From contig CAKTAM010000018.1 of the NCBI GenBank assembly GCA_934527255.1, positions 1 through 26,919 of the forward strand: 26,919 nt of DNA, given 5' to 3'. Below are positions 23,491 through 26,919 of this stretch, piece after piece. Each line of letters opens with the position of its first letter. Positions within the stretch are counted from its first letter, which is position 1. This stretch comes from an uncultured Oscillospiraceae bacterium. Lineage in GTDB: Bacteria; Bacillota; Clostridia; Oscillospirales; Ruminococcaceae. The notes beneath the pieces were generated by a model. The model searched no databases and was not told where the DNA came from. It worked only from the letters and a program-made list of their open reading frames with translations. A program made the position numbers and the translations under genes.

Positions 23491-24516
23491 ATGGAAGAAA
23501 AAATCAAGGCTCTGCAGCAGCAGATGGAGCAGGCGCTGGAGACGGTGCACTCCAAAGAGGAGCTTTCCGCCTTTTGGCAAAGCTATCTTGGAAAAAACGG
23601 CAGCATTGCCGGGCTGATGAAGGGGCTGGGCAGCGTCGATAAGGCCGAGCGCCCGGCAATGGGTAAGATCGTCAACCAGTTCAAGGCGCAGGCCGAGGGG
23701 CTGTATGCCCAGCTGCGCGAAAAGCTGGAGGCGGCCGAGCTGGAAAAGGCCAACCGCAGCGAGCAGGTGGACATCACGCTTCCGGCGCGGCGCACGGCAA
23801 CGGGCGGCCTGCATCCGGTGACGCTGGTGAAAAACCAGATCATCGACGTGTTTGCCGGTATGGGATTCTCCATTTATGAGGGCCCCGAGATCGAGGATGA
23901 CGACCACAACTTCACCCGTCTGAACGTGCCGAAGAACCATCCCTCCCGCGATATGCAGGATACGTTCTATGTTGCCGAGGATATTCTGCTGCGCACCCAG
24001 ACCAGCGACGCGCAGATCCGTTATATGGATGCGCATCGCCCGCCCATCAAGGTGCTGTCGCCCGGGCGCGTTTTCCGGTCGGATTCGGACGCCACCCATT
24101 CGCCCATGTTCCACCAGATGGAGGGCCTTGTCGTCGACAAGGGCATCACCCTGTGCGATCTGCAGGGCATGCTGGATAAATTTGTGCAGGCGCTGTTCAG
24201 CGCCGACGTCAAAACGCGGCTGCGGCCCAGCTATTTCCCCTTTACCGAGCCCAGCGTAGAGGTGGACGTCAGCTGCTTTGCCTGCGGCGGTAAGGGCTGC
24301 AGCCTGTGCAAGGGCACCGGCTGGATCGAGGTTCTGGGCGCCGGTATGGTGCACCACCGCGTGCTGGAAAGCGGCGGCATCGACCCGAACGTTTACTCCG
24401 GCTTTGCGTTTGGCATCGGCGTCGAGCGTATCACCATGCTGAAGTACGGCATCAACAATATGGGCCTGCTGTTTGAGAACGATCTGCGCTTCCTTGAACA
24501 GTTCAAGGATCAATAA
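23491..24516 (+). CDS. pheS: Phenylalanine-tRNA ligase, alpha subunit
   Basis: This 341-residue catalytic subunit of the alpha2-beta2 enzyme charges tRNA-Phe. A coiled-coil arm (about 1-90, EEKIKALQQQMEQALE) contacts tRNA. The class II catalytic core follows with motif 1 GMGFSIYEGPEIEDDDHNF, motif 2 SPGRVFRSDSDATHSPMFHQ, and motif 3 GFAFGIGVERITML. CFACGGKGCSLCKGTGWIEV is the family's usual cysteine-containing segment. The ATG at 23491 has GAGGTGCAGT upstream; an ATG four codons earlier overlaps this site and was rejected. pheT follows after 17 nt. Expression is controlled by the T-box. Confidence 0.98.
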   Translation: MEEKIKALQQQMEQALETVHSKEELSAFWQSYLGKNGSIAGLMKGLGSVDKAERPAMGKIVNQFKAQAEGLYAQLREKLEAAELEKANRSEQVDITLPARRTATGGLHPVTLVKNQIIDVFAGMGFSIYEGPEIEDDDHNFTRLNVPKNHPSRDMQDTFYVAEDILLRTQTSDAQIRYMDAHRPPIKVLSPGRVFRSDSDATHSPMFHQMEGLVVDKGITLCDLQGMLDKFVQALFSADVKTRLRPSYFPFTEPSVEVDVSCFACGGKGCSLCKGTGWIEVLGAGMVHHRVLESGGIDPNVYSGFAFGIGVERITMLKYGINNMGLLFENDLRFLEQFKDQ

Positions 24517-24533
24517 GAGAGGAGAACGCAACA

Positions 24534-26919
24534 ATGAAAGTACCTTTCAGCTGGCTTCGGCAATATGTGGATATTGATGTGACCGCCAAAGAGCTGGAGA
24601 CCCGGCTGTTTGACAGCGGTTTTGAGGTGGAGGAGCTGATCGACCTGTCCGCCGGTATCGAGAAGGTCGTGGTCGGCGCCGTGACGGAGGCGGCCCCTCT
24701 GGAGGGCACCCACCTGTTTGTCTGCAAGGTCGACTGCGGCGAGTATGGCCGCGACATTCAAATTCTGACCGGTGCGCCCAATGTGTACGTCGGCATGCAT
24801 ACCCCTGCGGCGCTGGATGGCGCGGTGCTGCCCGGCGGCGTTAAGATCAAGGCGCGCCCCATGCGCGGCCTTCCCTCCAACGGTATGCTGTGCTCGGGCG
24901 AGGAGCTGGGCCTCAACGACGATCTGTTCCCCGGCGCGGAGGTGTACGGCCTGCTGGAGCTGCCGCAGGATACCGTCCCCGGCACGCCCATTCAGCAGGT
25001 CGTCGGTCTGGATGACTACATCTTTGATATTTCCGTCACCGCCAACCGGCCGGACTGCCAGTCGGTATTGGGCATTGCGCGCGAGGTGGCCGCGGCGCTG
25101 GATAAGCCGCTGAAAATGCCCGCGCTCGATTATACCGCCAGCCAGACGACCGACCCCCGCGTGAGCGTCGAGGTGGAAGCGCCGGATCTGTGCCCGCGCT
25201 ATCTGGCGCATTATGTGCGCAACATCACGCCGGGCGTTTCTCCGGCATGGATGCGCCGCCGTCTGGCCCTGTGCGGGCTGCGCAGCATCAGCAACGTGGT
25301 GGATATCACCAACTATGTCATGCTGGAGATCGGCCAGCCCATGCACGCCTTTGATATGGACACGCTGGAAAGCTGCCGCATCGTGGTGCGCCGTGCTGCG
25401 CAGGACGAGCAGATCACCACGCTGGACGGCAAGGAGTTTACGCTGACGCCTCAGAATCTGGTCATCTGCGACGGCGCAAAGCCGGTGGCGCTGGCCGGTA
25501 TCATGGGCGGCCTGAACAGCGAGATCCGCCCGGAGACTACGCAGCTGCTGTTTGAAAGCGCCAAGTTTGCCCGCGACAACATCCGCAAGACCTCCCGCGG
25601 GCTGGGCCAGAGCACCGATGCCTCCAGCCATTACGAAAAGGGCATTTCCGAATATACCACCGAGCTTGGCATGGCGCGCGCCCTGCACCTGATCCAGGAG
25701 CTGGGCTGCGGCGAGATCACCGCCACGCAGTTCGACGTCAGCGCTGGCGCCCCGCGTGAGGGGCGGCATTTTACCGCCACCGTCAGCGGCATCAACGCCA
25801 TTCTGGGCATTACCGTCCCCGTGCAGGAGGTGGTGCGCATTCTGCGTGCGCTGAGCTTTGAGGTCACGCTGGAGGCCGACGGCGACACCCTGCAGGTGAC
25901 GGCGCCCCGCTATCGGGAGGATATCGAGATCGGCGAGCCCGATCTGGCCGAGGAGGTCATTCGGGAATACGGCTATGACCACATTCACCCCACCTTCCTG
26001 CAGGCGGCGCAGGTGACCTCCGGCGGGCTGGATCCGCAGCAGAAAACGGCGGTCAAGGTCAAGCGCACCCTGTGCGCACAGGGCTTTTACGAGGCCGTCA
26101 CCATGGCGTTTTACGCCGATGCCGATCTGGATGCCCTGCACCTTGCCGCCGATGCGCCCGAGCGCCGCGTCATCCGCATTCTCAACCCCATTTCCTCCAA
26201 CCTGACCATTATGCGGCCGCTGCTGGCCCCGTCGCTGCTCAACGCCGTGGTGGAAAACCTCAAGCGGGGCAATGCGTCCGGCCGCCTGTTCGAGCTGGCC
26301 AATATCTACATTCCGCGCCAGCTGCCGGTGACCGAGCTGCCGGAGGAGCGCGCCCATCTGGGGCTGGCCGCCTTTGGCCGCCAGGAGGATTTCTTTGCCA
26401 TGAAGGGCGCGGTGGAGGCCGTGGGCGAGACCTTCGGCCTGACCTTTACCGTCGAGCGTGCGGTGGATGTGCCGTGGCTGCACCCCGGCATTGCCGCCTA
26501 TGTGTTGTGCGGCGGCAAGCGTGTCGGCGTGTTCGGCAAGCTGGCCAACGATGTGACCGCCGGGCTCAGCCTGCCCAAGGACAGCCGCGCCAATCAGGTC
26601 ATCTTCCTGGCCGAGCTGGATTATGAGGCCATTGCCGCGCTGGCGACCGGCAGCTTCCAGTATCATCCGGTGCCGGCGTTCCCCGATGTACAGCGCGACC
26701 TGTCGCTGGTGGTGGATGAGGCCCTCACCTGCGGCGAGATCGTCGAGGTGATGCAGCACGCCTGCAAGAGCCTGACCAGGGTAGAGCTGTTTGACGTTTA
26801 CCGCGGCAAGCAGCTGGGCGAAAACCGCAAGAGCATGGCATTCCGCCTCTCCTTTGCCCCCGGCGAAAAAGCGCTGGAGCCCGCCGATGCGGATCGCTTT
26901 GTCAAGAAGATCCTCAGCA
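24534..26919 (+). CDS. pheT: Phenylalanine-tRNA ligase, beta subunit (3' end cut by the window)
   Basis: About 795 codons are visible with no stop; family length is near 800, so only a few residues are missing. Domain order is normal: MKVPFSWLRQYVDI start, tRNA-binding OB domain (about 40-150, HLFVCKVDCGEYGRDIQILT), B1 region with VTANRPDCQSVLGIAREVAA, B3/B4 editing domain (about 210-390, SNVVDITNYVMLEIGQPMHA, then FDMD), B5 domain (about 400-475, YREDIEIGEPDLAEEVIREYG), the catalytic-like core, and the C-terminal ferredoxin-like anticodon-binding domain (FPDVQRDLSLVVDEALTCGE). The B3/B4 domain edits Tyr-tRNA-Phe. AGAGGAG precedes the ATG. Cotranscribed with pheS under T-box control. Confidence 0.98.
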   Translation, partial: MKVPFSWLRQYVDIDVTAKELETRLFDSGFEVEELIDLSAGIEKVVVGAVTEAAPLEGTHLFVCKVDCGEYGRDIQILTGAPNVYVGMHTPAALDGAVLPGGVKIKARPMRGLPSNGMLCSGEELGLNDDLFPGAEVYGLLELPQDTVPGTPIQQVVGLDDYIFDISVTANRPDCQSVLGIAREVAAALDKPLKMPALDYTASQTTDPRVSVEVEAPDLCPRYLAHYVRNITPGVSPAWMRRRLALCGLRSISNVVDITNYVMLEIGQPMHAFDMDTLESCRIVVRRAAQDEQITTLDGKEFTLTPQNLVICDGAKPVALAGIMGGLNSEIRPETTQLLFESAKFARDNIRKTSRGLGQSTDASSHYEKGISEYTTELGMARALHLIQELGCGEITATQFDVSAGAPREGRHFTATVSGINAILGITVPVQEVVRILRALSFEVTLEADGDTLQVTAPRYREDIEIGEPDLAEEVIREYGYDHIHPTFLQAAQVTSGGLDPQQKTAVKVKRTLCAQGFYEAVTMAFYADADLDALHLAADAPERRVIRILNPISSNLTIMRPLLAPSLLNAVVENLKRGNASGRLFELANIYIPRQLPVTELPEERAHLGLAAFGRQEDFFAMKGAVEAVGETFGLTFTVERAVDVPWLHPGIAAYVLCGGKRVGVFGKLANDVTAGLSLPKDSRANQVIFLAELDYEAIAALATGSFQYHPVPAFPDVQRDLSLVVDEALTCGEIVEVMQHACKSLTRVELFDVYRGKQLGENRKSMAFRLSFAPGEKALEPADADRFVKKILS

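Noticed and set aside
24510..26759. A 749-codon minus-strand open frame opposite pheT
   Set aside because: Antisense shadow; the plus strand encodes a complete set of PheT domains through the same interval.

Overview
The window looks like the chromosome of a GC-rich gut Clostridium relative, most likely Oscillospiraceae/Ruminococcaceae (Faecalibacterium, Gemmiger or Subdoligranulum type). The reasons are the Firmicutes-style ylxM-ffh-rpsP-khpA cluster, a SAM-I riboswitch on metK, a T-box on pheST, AGGAGG-type ribosome sites, sigma-A promoters close to consensus, and a small Cys-rich protein of a type I recall from Ruminococcaceae. This placement is inference; no rRNA gene is present.

Layout. 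(1) 1-2284, minus strand: the SRP/ribosome operon ylxM-ffh-rpsP-khpA, driven by a consensus promoter. (2) 2285-4250: a hairpin-rich intergenic stretch, then a lone plus-strand sialate O-acetylesterase-like SGNH hydrolase ending at a two-way terminator. (3) 4304-8137, minus strand: a visibly less GC-rich accessory block holding an ArsR-like regulator, a GNAT-YoaP fusion, a six-helix membrane protein, an unrecognised HExxH protein, and a GNAT enzyme that overlaps it. (4) 8194-13703, plus strand: nadE with a small Cys-rich protein, a MATE exporter, and SAM-I riboswitch-metK. (5) 13747-18041, plus strand: recD2-comF-mreB, tightly coupled and ending at a terminator. (6) 18366-20273, plus strand: a small membrane peptide and a membrane glycosyltransferase behind CTTAAA repeats that resemble a response-regulator box. 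(7) 20477-23102, minus strand: a solitary mazF-type toxin, an MFS transporter, and acpS. (8) 23134-26919, plus strand: T-box-controlled pheS-pheT, with pheT running off the window.

Most of the window is housekeeping: protein targeting and translation, NAD and SAM synthesis, DNA repair, cell shape, acyl-carrier activation and Phe-tRNA charging. Two of these units are controlled by recognisable RNA switches that end in intrinsic terminators. I did not find a clear new multi-gene system. The least explained parts are the 4304-8073 block (especially the HExxH protein), the CTTAAA-box/small-peptide/glycosyltransferase unit, and several GC-rich palindromic or repeated stretches between and inside genes. 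No tRNA, rRNA, CRISPR array, transposase or phage gene was seen. All coordinates come from reading the sequence by hand; family assignments come from motif recognition, not database searches.
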